A stretch of DNA of 64,000 nucleotides from CAKZQX01 sp034436755 (GCA_034436755.1 DAOTVB010000030.1:1-64000); one strand, 5' to 3'. Positions 17,666-27,286 are shown, numbered from the stretch's first letter. Translations and numbers: made by a program. Notes: generated by a model from the sequence alone, not told the origin.

Positions 17666-18120
17666 TGCGGTGTCAGTCGTAACAACCCCGATTACTTATC
17701 AGTAACACCCTTCCGCCGTTGCACCGGGCACCGGGCAACCTGCGGGAGGGTGTTGACTTCCTCCGATGACCGCTTCGCAGCACCCCTCCCGATTGTCTGC
17801 TACTCACCGATAAATTACACGGGTTACGTGCAATGGACGCACCGGCGGCACATTCCCATGTATCATCTCTGTGTCCCCGGTGTTCGCTGTGGCGATGACA
17901 ACAAATCGGTATAACGCATAGAAACTGCTCGAGTTACGCGGTGCGTGTGCAACCAGGCCCCGATCAAAAAGGATGCTACTGCGGGCGAAATATACCCCTC
18001 ACGCGGAAACGCGCAACCCGGATAGTTAGAAAATTTATTCTATAGTTAAAACCCTGTAAAAATCCTTGATGCAATTATTCTTTACAAAACCTTTAAAAAA
18101 CTGTTTTAAGAAAATTTTTA
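17666..18120. other. Intergenic region without a supported gene
   Basis: Contains one copy of an ~80-bp dispersed repeat (17836-17915), a remnant of the TTACGCGG-ended palindromic element near 17929-17970, and then a strongly AT-rich run (18020-18120). No ORF with family resemblance is seen. Confidence 0.5.
17836..17915. repeat. Copy 1 of an ~80-bp dispersed intergenic repeat
   Basis: The segment contains CACCGGCGGCACATTCCC, TCATCTCTGTGTCC, TTCGCTGTGG and ends TGACAACAAATCGGTAT. It matches copies at 23257-23342 and 41530-41620 in the same order with scattered substitutions. No coding potential is seen. Confidence 0.75.
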
Positions 18121-18149
18121 TTGCAATTCCGCTGTGTAGTGTGTATATT
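18121..18149 (+). promoter_or_regulatory. Promoter-like sequence for the AlbA_2 operon
   Basis: TTGCAA (18121-18126), 17-base spacer, TATATT (18144-18149). It would give a 5' UTR of about 390 bases before ATG 18550. That UTR has a small hairpin (AACTCCGGTTGGAGTT near 18200) and no supported gene. Confidence 0.5.
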
Positions 18150-18549
18150 ATAAGTAGAAACACACAGTCAAAAGCAGGGCATGGATTCTGTCAACTGAGC
18201 TATAACTCCGGTTGGAGTTAGAAGCTCTCCCCAACAACAGAAAAAGTTTGTTTTACCGCAGTTGTCAACAGCAGGAGTTTCATCAGTTGACCTTCTCACT
18301 GCCTGAACTGGTACCGCCACACCTTTTGTATCTGAACACTGCTGTGTCACTTCCCCTTCAGCAGCGTTTTGATCGTCGTTATACAGACCTCTGGATAGGA
18401 GGAAACCAACCACAAACCTTTGCAAAAACCCGGAACCGGGCAGTCCGGAACAGCGCGTCGGGCGCATCTCCATTAAGTAAACAGAGTTTCTCTGTCCTCT
18501 GGTTCTTTGTTCTTTCAATGAGTTCATGCATACATTTTTGAGGAATACT

Positions 18550-20934
18550 ATGAGCAATGCACAGCGAGCAGAGGCGGCCATCCAGGTGGATGAGTATCAT
18601 ACTTATGAAATTGTACTGGGTGAGAAGTCGGTCGTCACATGGAAGGAAGGCAAAGTCACCCTTAAAGTACAGATTCCCTACGAAAAACAGCGCACCTATG
18701 GCGAACACAAACTGGGCACCATGCCCGACCCACCGGACACGCTGGATCTCGGTCAGGTGCAGGTAAATCTCCCCGACGATCCGGCCTCCCCCCGGACAAT
18801 TCCGGTGACAATGCCGGCGGGCTCCAATCTGCCCCTCTACATTAAGAGTTGCCAGCAGATGCTGCTGCCTATGGATTTTCCCCTGCCCCAGCCAAAGAAT
18901 ACCCTTATCGATGTTCAGGGCGAGATGTTTGATGGGATCGAGAACCTGGAACGCCTGTTGCACGGGTATGCGCAATCAGCCCCGGATGGGGCCGGCAATC
19001 GCAGCGATCCATCCGACACCAGTCTGCGTTTGCGCCTGAACCTCTGGGCACCCGACCTGTTGACCAAATCGCCCAAAGCGCCCGGCCAGGAGTTGAACGA
19101 GATGCTTGACAAGCGGGAGAACGACCGGCAGATCTTTCTGCCCCAGGTTGAGGGCGACGATGCTGTCATCGAACTGGCGCAAAGCCTGGTTGCGCTGGCA
19201 AACAGCACCAGCGAGGGGTGTATTCTCCTGGGGGTTGCCCGCGATGGCGCGGTTATCGGCCTCCCCGGGCATAACGATGCTGCCCGGCAGGAACATGTCC
19301 AGCAGGCGCTGCTCCAGGCCACGCTGTGCTGTAAGCCACATGTGCCCTTTGCGCCACCAAAATATCACGAACAGGACGGCAAATGTGTCGCCGTCGTTGA
19401 GGTGAAACCCGCCCAGAAGCCGCCGGCCGCCGCCGGTTCTGCCGGATGGAGGCAGTGGCTTCGGATTCCGGCGATCCGGCCACCGCGGAATGAATCGGGA
19501 GAGAAGAAACCCGTCAAACCCTACGAACTTGCCGGGTTTATCTACCAGCGCAAGGGGAATGTTACAACGCGCAAACGTGCGCCGCGCCCAGCGCGTCAAT
19601 GGAAACGGCAGCCGCCGAGCTATCTTGAACTGATGGATGTGCTCAAACTGGGCAACTGCGCTGATGTGATTGTGCTCAACGCCAGCGAGGGTCTTGATAC
19701 GCTCACCCTCGGCCCGGCAATTTCCGGTCTGGTGAATGCCGGCCAGAAGAATGGTGTGGTTGTGTTGCGGAACCTGCCCGCCTCCTGGACGGCGTATATA
19801 CGGCTGAAGCAACTGCGCTGGCGGCTCCAGCAACAACTGGGTGCATATCTGCAAGCAGAACTGGCACAGTGCCTGCCGCGCATGAAACCACCGGCAATCA
19901 GGCTGGAATTTGTTGCCGGCGAGTGGGTTGCGATCATTCGTCTCACGGATATCAGAGTGCCGGTTATGCTCTACGACGGAAAAGCGTACGATTGGGCCGG
20001 GCGCAACCTGAAAACGTTGAGCACCGATGAGATCTTTACCCGTTATCTCAAACGCAATGAGCAGGGTGATGGCAAGAAGCAGGACAAGCTCAATCTGGTC
20101 TATGGTGAGTTGTCCTGGCCGATGCAGCCGCCCAAATCGTCGCAGATCGATAGCGAACAGCAGAAGCGGCGGTACGATGCGCAGCGGCATGCCATCATCT
20201 GGGAGCAGCAACCCTTCGCGTCTCAGCCACAGAAAACTGGACAGATCTGCATGCTGACTGTGCCGATCAACCAGGCGCTGATGACCATTGATGCGGACGG
20301 CAGGGTGAACCGGACTGCCGACCCGACGCTCGCGGGACGGTTGTTTGTCCGCTTTGATGATGTGCTGGCGACCGATCTGGGGGTCAAACCGCAGGCCGGC
20401 GAGCATACCGGCGCATGGTTTAACGATCTGCCGATTAAGAAACGTACGCATCTGCGGCTTGAGTTTACGCTCCAGGCGCAGGAACTCTTCAAGCGCCGGC
20501 GGCGGACATCGTTGTTGCGCTTCCGCGTTCCCGATATAACGCTGGACGCGGATCGGCTGGTTGATCTTCAGCAGATCTTTACCGATCTGGAGTTTTATGT
20601 GAAACCGGTCGTGACGCCTGCAAACGGCTCTGCTCCCCCACGTGCCGCCACGCCGTCGGCAGACTGGAAGCTGATCCGGGGGGTGCGCAATAAAGCGTTC
20701 AGTGACATCAAGTTTACCGCCGGCGTTGCCTCGCAACCGACCGCGCTTGCCCGCGAGTTGCACTACGAAGATCGGACCGATAGCAAGTATTTGCAGACTG
20801 CGCTGACGGAGATTCAGGTGCTGCTCGAAAGCTGGGGCGAGATGGACCAGGACGCAAGTTCGGAGATGGCCCAACTGCACCTGGATCTGTATGAACTGAT
20901 CAGCCAGCGGTTCCAGTATCTGCGCACCGAGTAG
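18550..20934 (+). CDS. AlbA_2 (Schlafen-like) domain protein, unknown role
   Basis: A 794-aa soluble protein. An N-terminal region of ~190 residues is beta-rich and unrecognised. Residues ~200-310 match the AlbA_2/Schlafen-type nucleic-acid-binding fold: AVIELAQSLVALANSTSEGCILLGVARDGAVIGLPG, where S-E-G-x-I-L-L-G-V and V-I-G-L are the family pattern. After a basic Lys/Arg/Pro-rich stretch (~330-360) the C-terminal 430 residues show no motif I know. ATG 18550 is chosen over an upstream frame start because GAGGAA precedes it. The two-TM protein gene follows by 12 bases. A regulatory or defence role is possible but unproven. Confidence 0.7.
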   Translation: MSNAQRAEAAIQVDEYHTYEIVLGEKSVVTWKEGKVTLKVQIPYEKQRTYGEHKLGTMPDPPDTLDLGQVQVNLPDDPASPRTIPVTMPAGSNLPLYIKSCQQMLLPMDFPLPQPKNTLIDVQGEMFDGIENLERLLHGYAQSAPDGAGNRSDPSDTSLRLRLNLWAPDLLTKSPKAPGQELNEMLDKRENDRQIFLPQVEGDDAVIELAQSLVALANSTSEGCILLGVARDGAVIGLPGHNDAARQEHVQQALLQATLCCKPHVPFAPPKYHEQDGKCVAVVEVKPAQKPPAAAGSAGWRQWLRIPAIRPPRNESGEKKPVKPYELAGFIYQRKGNVTTRKRAPRPARQWKRQPPSYLELMDVLKLGNCADVIVLNASEGLDTLTLGPAISGLVNAGQKNGVVVLRNLPASWTAYIRLKQLRWRLQQQLGAYLQAELAQCLPRMKPPAIRLEFVAGEWVAIIRLTDIRVPVMLYDGKAYDWAGRNLKTLSTDEIFTRYLKRNEQGDGKKQDKLNLVYGELSWPMQPPKSSQIDSEQQKRRYDAQRHAIIWEQQPFASQPQKTGQICMLTVPINQALMTIDADGRVNRTADPTLAGRLFVRFDDVLATDLGVKPQAGEHTGAWFNDLPIKKRTHLRLEFTLQAQELFKRRRRTSLLRFRVPDITLDADRLVDLQQIFTDLEFYVKPVVTPANGSAPPRAATPSADWKLIRGVRNKAFSDIKFTAGVASQPTALARELHYEDRTDSKYLQTALTEIQVLLESWGEMDQDASSEMAQLHLDLYELISQRFQYLRTE

Positions 20935-20946
20935 AGGAGAAAACGT

Positions 20947-22737
20947 ATGACTACCTCCAATCTGACCAACCCAACCAACTCGACCCGGCCGCTGATTGTC
21001 CCGGCGGGTAGCTCTGCCGTGCGGAGTGACCAGAGCGATGACCCGAATGTTTATGCCGTCTGCCACCATACCGGGCAATACCTTACGCGTACTGAGACAA
21101 ACCCACAGCAGCGGCGACCCTGGTACACCCAGGAGGAGTTTCCAGGGATCCCGGCGCTGAACCGGCTCTTCTTCGGGGCCGCGCATACCCATGACCGGCA
21201 GCATTTCACCTGGAACCCGATTGTGCTGCTCGTGCTGGTCGGGTTGTACATCCTGGCGATAGGTGTCGGAGCATTGTTTTTGTTCCTCCGCCTGCCTCAT
21301 GCCGGCCCAGGCGAAGAAATTGCTATCTACACCATCGTTGCGCTGGCTGTCGGTGCAAGTGCGGGCCTGTTCTGGTGGGGTGTTCAGAAGGCGCATCAGG
21401 TACGTCTGGGTACGGCGGTGCGGCAGCGGCCAACCGTGCGCGATTTCCCGCTGGTCAACTGCACATACAAACTAAAAGCCCATGAAGAAGTGACCATCAC
21501 GCCAACCGATGACCCGGCGCATCTGCCGATGAGCAGTATCACCCGGCAGGCGGGCCGACTGACGCTGGAGGTTGCCCCGTCCGACGATCTGGTAGCGCTG
21601 TATCAGCAGTATCACCAGCGTAATGGGAGTAATGGCACCGGCCAGTTCTATGCCGGCGTCCTGGCATTGGAACAGATGCGAGCGGTGCAGTTTGATGCAA
21701 CGGCGTTGCGGAATGGGCATCAACTCTGGTTGCGCCAGCCAATCCCAACCGCGTTGCGCGACCGCACCTACCGCCAGGATGCCGGTCCCCTGGCAATGTT
21801 TGACCTGCCCTACCAGCTTCTCCCGGACAAGTTTGAAGGTGATCGCTACCCGGAGAGTCGCCGCTTCCCGCTGGAGTGTACGCCCCGCTTGAGCAGCGAC
21901 GATAGTTACACCCTTGAACTACACTTCCGCTGGCGCGGTTCCTCTGATCGGTTGTGCGCCCTGGACGAGTGCATTCTGCATATCCCCGACTGGCTGACCG
22001 TTGAGCGGGTCGGGTTGGGGCGCTACGATGAACAGCGCGTCTGTGTGGTCTGGCGGCGGCTGTTCCTGCCCCGAGATGCATCTCCGCTGGTGCTTAAGGT
22101 TACGTTTGGCGAGCCGGTGCTTGAGTTTGAACGGATCTTGCAGCAGCAACATACCCTGCGTGGTTCGTACCGCTGCTCCGTCGATGGGTTAATCTCCGGC
22201 CTGAGTGTTAAGGCCGAGAATCTCTGGGATGCGCGCGGCCTGCGTGTTGTCTACGACACGCCGCCGGAGGTTGCCTGTTCCAGCGCGATCACGGGGGAAG
22301 TGCTGGTTGATACGCGCCGCCTGCAGCAGGAGCATGAGTTTGCCTGCGTTCATGCGATTGAGTGTCCCTGCGCGCCCGACCATGAACTGATGCAGAAGAT
22401 CCTGCGGGCGCTGAGTGAGTGTGGCATTGAGTTGTTACGAGTGGAGCAGGCGACGCCCCGGCTGGATCCCGCCGGCACGCTCCGCAAGCAGTTGTACTAC
22501 TGGGACATTGTTGGTCGGCAGTATCAGACCGAGATGCTGACCGCCCTCGATCTGCATATCGTTGTCACCGGGCAGGACTATATCATTGATCTGCCAAGGG
22601 AGAAGCCCTATACCCATATCGACATCCGGATTAATGCCCTGCATGATCCCCGCGACACCAGCACGCCGAAGCGTGCCGAGGTGCTGATGGCGCGGGTGAG
22701 TAGCCATCTTGATAATGCTCTCCTGCTAATGCCGTAG
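20947..22737 (+). CDS. Two-TM membrane protein of unknown function, operon partner of the AlbA_2 protein
   Basis: A 596-aa protein. After ~95 polar residues, two membrane helices occur close together (NPIVLLVLVGLYILAIGVGALFLFL and IAIYTIVALAVGASAGLFWWG, about residues 97-155). The remaining ~440 residues are soluble and beta-rich and probably lie on one side of the membrane. I do not recognise the family. AGAGGAGA precedes the ATG, and the gene begins 12 bases after the AlbA_2 gene, so the two almost certainly act together. The pairing of a nucleic-acid-binding-like protein with a membrane protein is suggestive of sensing or defence, but that is inference. Confidence 0.75.
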   Translation: MTTSNLTNPTNSTRPLIVPAGSSAVRSDQSDDPNVYAVCHHTGQYLTRTETNPQQRRPWYTQEEFPGIPALNRLFFGAAHTHDRQHFTWNPIVLLVLVGLYILAIGVGALFLFLRLPHAGPGEEIAIYTIVALAVGASAGLFWWGVQKAHQVRLGTAVRQRPTVRDFPLVNCTYKLKAHEEVTITPTDDPAHLPMSSITRQAGRLTLEVAPSDDLVALYQQYHQRNGSNGTGQFYAGVLALEQMRAVQFDATALRNGHQLWLRQPIPTALRDRTYRQDAGPLAMFDLPYQLLPDKFEGDRYPESRRFPLECTPRLSSDDSYTLELHFRWRGSSDRLCALDECILHIPDWLTVERVGLGRYDEQRVCVVWRRLFLPRDASPLVLKVTFGEPVLEFERILQQQHTLRGSYRCSVDGLISGLSVKAENLWDARGLRVVYDTPPEVACSSAITGEVLVDTRRLQQEHEFACVHAIECPCAPDHELMQKILRALSECGIELLRVEQATPRLDPAGTLRKQLYYWDIVGRQYQTEMLTALDLHIVVTGQDYIIDLPREKPYTHIDIRINALHDPRDTSTPKRAEVLMARVSSHLDNALLLMP

Positions 22738-22770
22738 GAGGGTTACATCCACGATGACAGCGTGGCGTTA

Positions 22771-22970
22771 TTGACACGAGTTACGCGGTTGCTCACCCAA
22801 AAGGAAATTTCGCCTCCGGCAGGGCGGAAGATTCCAGTCTTTTTCACAAAAAATTTGCACGGAGTGCAAATTTTTTGTGAAAAAGAAAAAAGAGTACCAT
22901 GCTGCCGCAGGCGAATCGGGCTGTTCATAGAGGCAAATGCCTGATTTTAACGCCCACCGCGTAAGTCGTG
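22771..22970. repeat. Palindromic 200-bp element, copy A
   Basis: Ends resemble TGACACGAGTTACGCGGT and its inverted form ACCGCGTAAGTCGTG. Inner conserved blocks CGCCTCCGGCAGGGCGGA and ACCATGCTGCCGCAGGCGAA flank a central hairpin with a perfect 22-bp stem (22839-22860 with 22864-22885, loop GGA). Adjacent to copy B. No transposase is encoded, so it resembles a MITE. Confidence 0.9.
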
Positions 22971-22973
22971 CTA

Positions 22974-23173
22974 TTGACACGAGTTACGCGGTCACAAACC
23001 TGAAAGGAAATTTTGCCTCCGGTAGGGCGGAGCAAACCAGATCTTTTTCACGAAATGTTGGCTCTTCGAGCCAACATTTCGTGAAAAAGATAGATCAAGT
23101 ACCATGCTGCCGCAGGCGAATCGGGGTTTCATCGGGTGAAACGACCGGTTTGAACACACACCGTAAGTTGTGT
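22974..23173. repeat. Palindromic 200-bp element, copy B
   Basis: Same terminal and inner blocks as copy A. The central hairpin has a different sequence but a perfect 23-bp stem (23042-23064 with 23068-23090, loop TTC). Nearly identical in inverted orientation to copy D at 27513-27715. Confidence 0.9.
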
Positions 23174-23256
23174 TATTGAACGACCCGGCAGCATCTGCTG
23201 CCGGGTCGGTGCGTTCATACTAACTTGCCATCAAACTAACAATCAACCGGAATGGG

Positions 23257-23342
23257 CGCACCGGGCGCACCGGCGGCACGTTCCCGTGTCTCATCTCTGC
23301 GTCCTCGGTGTTCTCTGTGGCTCTGACAACAAATCGGTATCA
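23257..23342. repeat. Copy 2 of the ~80-bp dispersed repeat
   Basis: Shares CACCGGCGGCACGTTCCC, TCATCTCTGCGTCCTCGG and TGACAACAAATCGGTAT with 17836-17915. It lies just before the 3' end of the convergent gene at 23396. Confidence 0.75.
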
Positions 23343-23395
23343 GTGTCGTCAATGGTGTATGCGGGCCACAGCGCACGGGAAGTGCCAATACTGCC

Positions 23396-24718
23396 CTACT
23401 GCATTGCCAGGAAGCGCAGCGTATCTGCCGATGATGATTCGAGGGCGCGAAAGATCAGCATTGCCTGGTCAGCATCAGTTGGTACGCTCAACACCACCCA
23501 TCCCTCCACAGTGCCGCCGGGGAAGAGATCGGCCGCAAAGATCGGTGCCGGTGGCACAACCAGCGGCCGCCCATAGGTGACGTTTTGCGCGTCAATAATT
23601 TCCAGGAATGTGCCGTCAATATGCCGGATCAGGTCCGGTTCCTGCTGATCAATGAGCCGCGCCCGTAGTTTCAAGGCAACATACTCCATGCCGGTGGGCG
23701 CTTCCGGGTTCAGGGCATTGACTGCCCGGATCAGATTGGTTGCGTCTGCACCGCGTACCAATTCAACCAGAGTGACTTCCCACTCGTCAGTGATAACAGG
23801 TTCGCCCGGTAGGGCCGGAGCCGCGCGCTGCTTGCCCGCTTCGTTGGGCGTATTATCCAGGTCGGGTGCCGGCGTGAGCGTTGTTCCGGCTGCGACCGCC
23901 ACAAAGCGTGGCGGCAGCGGTCCTTCCTGCACCCGCAGCAGCAGGTTTTCCTCACCAAGCCCAATCTCAAACACAAACTCTACTTCGGCCTGCTCACCGG
24001 GCAGCACCTCGTTGCCCGGCGGGTGGGGTGGCACTACCGCAGCCTGGTGGTAGAGCCGGTGCTGGTCGCCCGTCGCGCGCAGATCAATCGCGGTCAGGGT
24101 ACTTCTGGCCTCCGGCCCGGCTGAGATATTGGTCAGTTGCACGGTAGCAATCAGGTAGGTGTGCTCAATCTGTGGCAGTGCATTGAGGGGATTAGTCTCG
24201 TCAATCAGGCGAACGGCATCCGCGCCATACAGGACATCCGTGACGACGACGGCCCAGTGCTCAAAGCGCAGTTCGGTGCCGGGTGGCAGCGGATCACTGC
24301 GACTGCTGCCCGGCTCACCTGGTGTCGCGGTTGGCGCTGGTTCACTGGGCGTGGAACTGGGAAGCGGTGTTGCCGTGATCAATTCGGGGGAGGCTGGTAT
24401 GGCGGCAGCGGTAGCGCTTGCCGCAATCGCTGTCTCGGTCAGCAACATCGCCCCGGTTCTGCGTACGCCGGGTGGTCGTGCCGTCCGGGTCGGTGGCGTG
24501 AAACGCGTTGGCTGCGGCGGTGGTGTGGCCGTTTGGGTTGGTGTGGTGGAGGGTGTTACTGCCAGACTCGCTCCCACCGGAACCGGAGCCGGAGTTGTAT
24601 GCTCCACGGCGGTGACAATGATCAGCCGGACCATAATCACACACGCGGCGACGAAGATAACCAGTGCGGCCAGGAGCATCCAGTTTGTGCCGTGATGGTG
24701 GGTTTCAGCATGATGCAT
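23396..24718 (-). CDS. Membrane-anchored extracytoplasmic protein with two homologous beta domains
   Basis: A 440-aa protein. A His-rich N-terminus (MHHAETHHH) precedes one membrane helix (MLLAALVIFVAACVIMVRLIIVTA), then a ~110-residue Thr/Pro/Ala-rich linker. Two similar domains follow: residues ~140-275 (LRFEHWAVVVTDVLYGADAVRLIDETNPLN...) and ~300-430 (TDEWEVTLVELVRGADATNLIRAVNALNPE...), each resembling the DUF4352/telomeric-repeat-factor-like Ig fold seen in secreted bacterial proteins. The duplication is visible by eye; the family name is tentative. AAGGA precedes ATG 24718. It lies downstream of ftsH on the same strand but beyond a different terminator side, so it is probably transcribed separately. 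Confidence 0.7.
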   Translation of the reverse strand: MHHAETHHHGTNWMLLAALVIFVAACVIMVRLIIVTAVEHTTPAPVPVGASLAVTPSTTPTQTATPPPQPTRFTPPTRTARPPGVRRTGAMLLTETAIAASATAAAIPASPELITATPLPSSTPSEPAPTATPGEPGSSRSDPLPPGTELRFEHWAVVVTDVLYGADAVRLIDETNPLNALPQIEHTYLIATVQLTNISAGPEARSTLTAIDLRATGDQHRLYHQAAVVPPHPPGNEVLPGEQAEVEFVFEIGLGEENLLLRVQEGPLPPRFVAVAAGTTLTPAPDLDNTPNEAGKQRAAPALPGEPVITDEWEVTLVELVRGADATNLIRAVNALNPEAPTGMEYVALKLRARLIDQQEPDLIRHIDGTFLEIIDAQNVTYGRPLVVPPAPIFAADLFPGGTVEGWVVLSVPTDADQAMLIFRALESSSADTLRFLAMQ

Positions 24719-24825
24719 GGCGCGGTGTCCTTCTGCGGTGAAGCTCTGTTTATTGTTTCCAGTTTACACTATGTCGCATACGGTAGCATTACCACCAGTG
24801 AAGCGGATGCACGGTGCAACAATAA

Positions 24826-24855
24826 ACGGCCTGGGTGCAGTTGCACCCAGGCCGT
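24826..24855 (-). terminator. Intrinsic terminator after ftsH
   Basis: A perfect 14-bp inverted repeat (24826-24839 with 24842-24855) lies 28 bases past the ftsH stop. Read on the minus strand it is followed by TTTATTGTTG. Confidence 0.85.
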
Positions 24856-24883
24856 CTGGCTGATTCTATGCAGAAAAATACAC

Positions 24884-26884
24884 CTACGTGGGCAGGATGC
24901 CCGGTCGCGGCTGCGGCCGCGGCTTATCTTCGTCAGTGACCGGCGCATTGGGCGACGGCATGCTGGGTGGTGCCGGTGGTGGCACATCATCACCCTGAAT
25001 AGCCGCCTCCAGCCCTTCGCGGTCCAGTGTTTCATGCTCCAGCAGGGCTGTCGCCACCCGATCCAGGACACTGCGGTGCTCTGTCAGAATATTAACAGCC
25101 TTCTCCATGCGCTCATGCAGCAGCGTACGCACTGTCTCATCCAGCAGGGCAGCAGTTGCCTCGCTGTGATCGCGTGGGCCGGCCATCTCCCGGCCCAGGA
25201 AGGGATTCTCGGTGCTGTCGGTGGCAAAGAGTAGCCCCAGTTCCTGACTCATCCCCCAGCGCCCGACCATCCGACGTGCCAGTTGGGTCGCGCGCTGCAG
25301 ATCATTCTCTGCGCCGGTGGTAATCTCGCCGATAGCAACCTGTTCGGCGGCGCGGCCACCCAGCATCATCGCCAGTTGCGACATCAGATACTGGCGCGAA
25401 TAGTTGAAGCGGTCGCCCTCCGGCAGATACTCTGTGACACCCATGGCTCGCCCGCGCGGGATAATCGTAATCTTGTTGACCGGGTCCGTTTCCGGCAACT
25501 GGCGCGCAACCAGGGCATGGCCGGCCTCGTGGTAGGCCACAACCTTGCGCTCATAGTCGCTCATTAGCACGGGCCGCTCGGTTCCCAGGACAATCTTATC
25601 GAGTGCCTCGGTGAAGTGCATTTTGCGGATCAGTCGATCCCCACGCCGTGCGGCATGCAGTGCCGCCTCGTTGACCAGGTTTGCCAGGTCCGCCCCGGCA
25701 AAACCGGGCGTCTGACGGGCGACAATGGATGGGTCAACATCGGAGGCAGCCGGCTTGCCGCGCAGATGGATCTTCAGCACCGCCTCACGTCCGCGCACAT
25801 CGGGCAGGCCGACGGTGATCTGCCGGTCAAAGCGGCCGGGCCGCAGCAACGCCGGGTCAAGCACATCCGGGCGGTTGGTTGCGGCAATGATGATCACATT
25901 GGTATCACCTTCAAAGCCGTCCATCTCGACCAGGATCTGGTTCAGGGTCTGCTCCCGCTCATCGTTCCCACCGCCCATGCCGGCGCCACGCTGGCGACCG
26001 ATGGCATCGAGCTCGTCTACAAAGACGATTGCCGGGGCATTGCGCCGCGCCTGCTCAAACAGGTCACGCACGCGACTCGCGCCCACACCGACAAACAGTT
26101 CGACAAACTCGCTGGCGCTGGTGCTGAAGAAGGGCACACCGGCCTCACCTGCTACGGCCCGCGCCAGCAGGGTCTTCCCGGTACCGGGAGGGCCAATCAG
26201 CAGCGCGCCACGCGGGATCTTCGCGCCCAGCTTGCGGTAGCGATCCGGGTGCTTCAGGAAGTCAACGACCTCCACCAGTTCGCGCTTGGCCTCATCTGCA
26301 CCGGCTACATCGTCAAACTTCACGCTGGGGCGATCCATTGAGTGGGACTTGGCCCGCGAACGGCTAAAGTTGAAGATGCCCTGCTGCCCGCGCATCTGCT
26401 GACGCATCATAAAGACAATCAGCAGGACAATCAGCAGCGCGGGGCCGAACGCAAAGAGGACATTCATCAGAATTGAAGGACTCTCCTCACGCGCGGTTAT
26501 CTCTACGCCCGCCTCCTGGAGCAGCGGGATCAGGGTATCATCGCCAATGCCGGGGATAGTTGTTGTGAAGCTGTCGAACTCATCGGGTGTACTCACAAAC
26601 GGAAACCGGCCCTCAACCTGCGTATCTTCCGGCGGGGCGATTGACTCGACCAGCGTGCCCTGCACCTGCTGGTCCACAATCGTAACCTCGGAGACATTAC
26701 CTTCGCGCACTTCTGCCACAAAGGTACTGTAGGGCATATCCAGCGCCGGCTCGCCCGGCCGGAAGCTAAACAGATTCCAGAGCATCAGGGCGGCCAGCAG
26801 AAAGATCAGAATGCGAATATTCGGCAACCAGCGAGGTGGCCCTCCCTGGTTGGGATTTGATTTGTTGTTATTTCTTGGTAGCAT
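24884..26884 (-). CDS. ftsH: ATP-dependent zinc metalloprotease FtsH
   Basis: A 666-aa membrane-anchored AAA+ protease for quality control of membrane and regulatory proteins. Two TM helices (residues ~24-42, and ~134-156 INMNVLFAFGPALLIVLLIVFMM-like) flank a periplasmic domain. The AAA domain has Walker A GPPGTGKTLLARAVAG, Walker B IVFVDELDAIGRQRG and the SRH. The protease domain carries HEAGH and the later Asp ligand. The C-terminus ends in a Pro-rich tail (PPPAPPSMPSP...PRPQPRPG). ATG 26884 has GACAGGA upstream. Not next to its sometimes-seen partners tilS or hpt. Copies of the palindromic element lie on both sides of it. Confidence 0.98.
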   Translation of the reverse strand: MLPRNNNKSNPNQGGPPRWLPNIRILIFLLAALMLWNLFSFRPGEPALDMPYSTFVAEVREGNVSEVTIVDQQVQGTLVESIAPPEDTQVEGRFPFVSTPDEFDSFTTTIPGIGDDTLIPLLQEAGVEITAREESPSILMNVLFAFGPALLIVLLIVFMMRQQMRGQQGIFNFSRSRAKSHSMDRPSVKFDDVAGADEAKRELVEVVDFLKHPDRYRKLGAKIPRGALLIGPPGTGKTLLARAVAGEAGVPFFSTSASEFVELFVGVGASRVRDLFEQARRNAPAIVFVDELDAIGRQRGAGMGGGNDEREQTLNQILVEMDGFEGDTNVIIIAATNRPDVLDPALLRPGRFDRQITVGLPDVRGREAVLKIHLRGKPAASDVDPSIVARQTPGFAGADLANLVNEAALHAARRGDRLIRKMHFTEALDKIVLGTERPVLMSDYERKVVAYHEAGHALVARQLPETDPVNKITIIPRGRAMGVTEYLPEGDRFNYSRQYLMSQLAMMLGGRAAEQVAIGEITTGAENDLQRATQLARRMVGRWGMSQELGLLFATDSTENPFLGREMAGPRDHSEATAALLDETVRTLLHERMEKAVNILTEHRSVLDRVATALLEHETLDREGLEAAIQGDDVPPPAPPSMPSPNAPVTDEDKPRPQPRPGILPT

Positions 26885-27286
26885 TATTCCTGTCCTCTAT
26901 TGACGAACCATTGGCAGCACTGCCGGATGGTCACGCCATCCAGATTTCACAACCAGTAGCCAGGATCGTCCTCCTTTCGCTGTCACATGATCCTGGACGA
27001 AGTGCATACTATGATTGTTGCTCTCCGCAGCGGCGTACAAAACGTGTGTGCTGTTGATATGATCAGGAGTAACCTTATTGTACCCTAAACCGGCAATAGT
27101 TTATAGGGGGGATGTATTAATTCTGAATTAGAAATGATAACTTTTTGTCGGTTGTATCCTTCACTGTGCAAATCGGGCGTTGTTCTGGCGCACAACACCT
27201 GTATCGGTCCTGGATTTTTGCCTATGGTTCAGCAAGATTGGTGCCGGCAGGTTAACGCGCCGGCCGGTCCCGCAGGTTTTTTCAAA
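26885..27286. other. Intergenic region upstream of ftsH
   Basis: About 400 bases with no supported ORF. Presumably holds the ftsH promoter, but I cannot fix one convincingly. The region before copy C of the palindromic element includes the GC-rich pair GTTAACGCGCCGGCCGG. Confidence 0.4.

Noticed and set aside
18212..18541. A 109-aa ORF upstream of the AlbA_2 gene
   Set aside because: No SD, no homology and poor composition; it lies in the presumed leader.
18976..21396. An 806-aa minus-strand ORF opposite the AlbA_2 and two-TM genes
   Set aside because: It spans two genes that have SD sequences and recognisable domains on the plus strand, and itself has no recognisable motif.
24137..25234. 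A 365-aa plus-strand ORF across the 5' end of the secreted-protein gene and the 3' end of ftsH
   Set aside because: Composition is Trp/Arg/Cys-rich and typical of a shadow frame; it runs through a terminator hairpin and two real genes.
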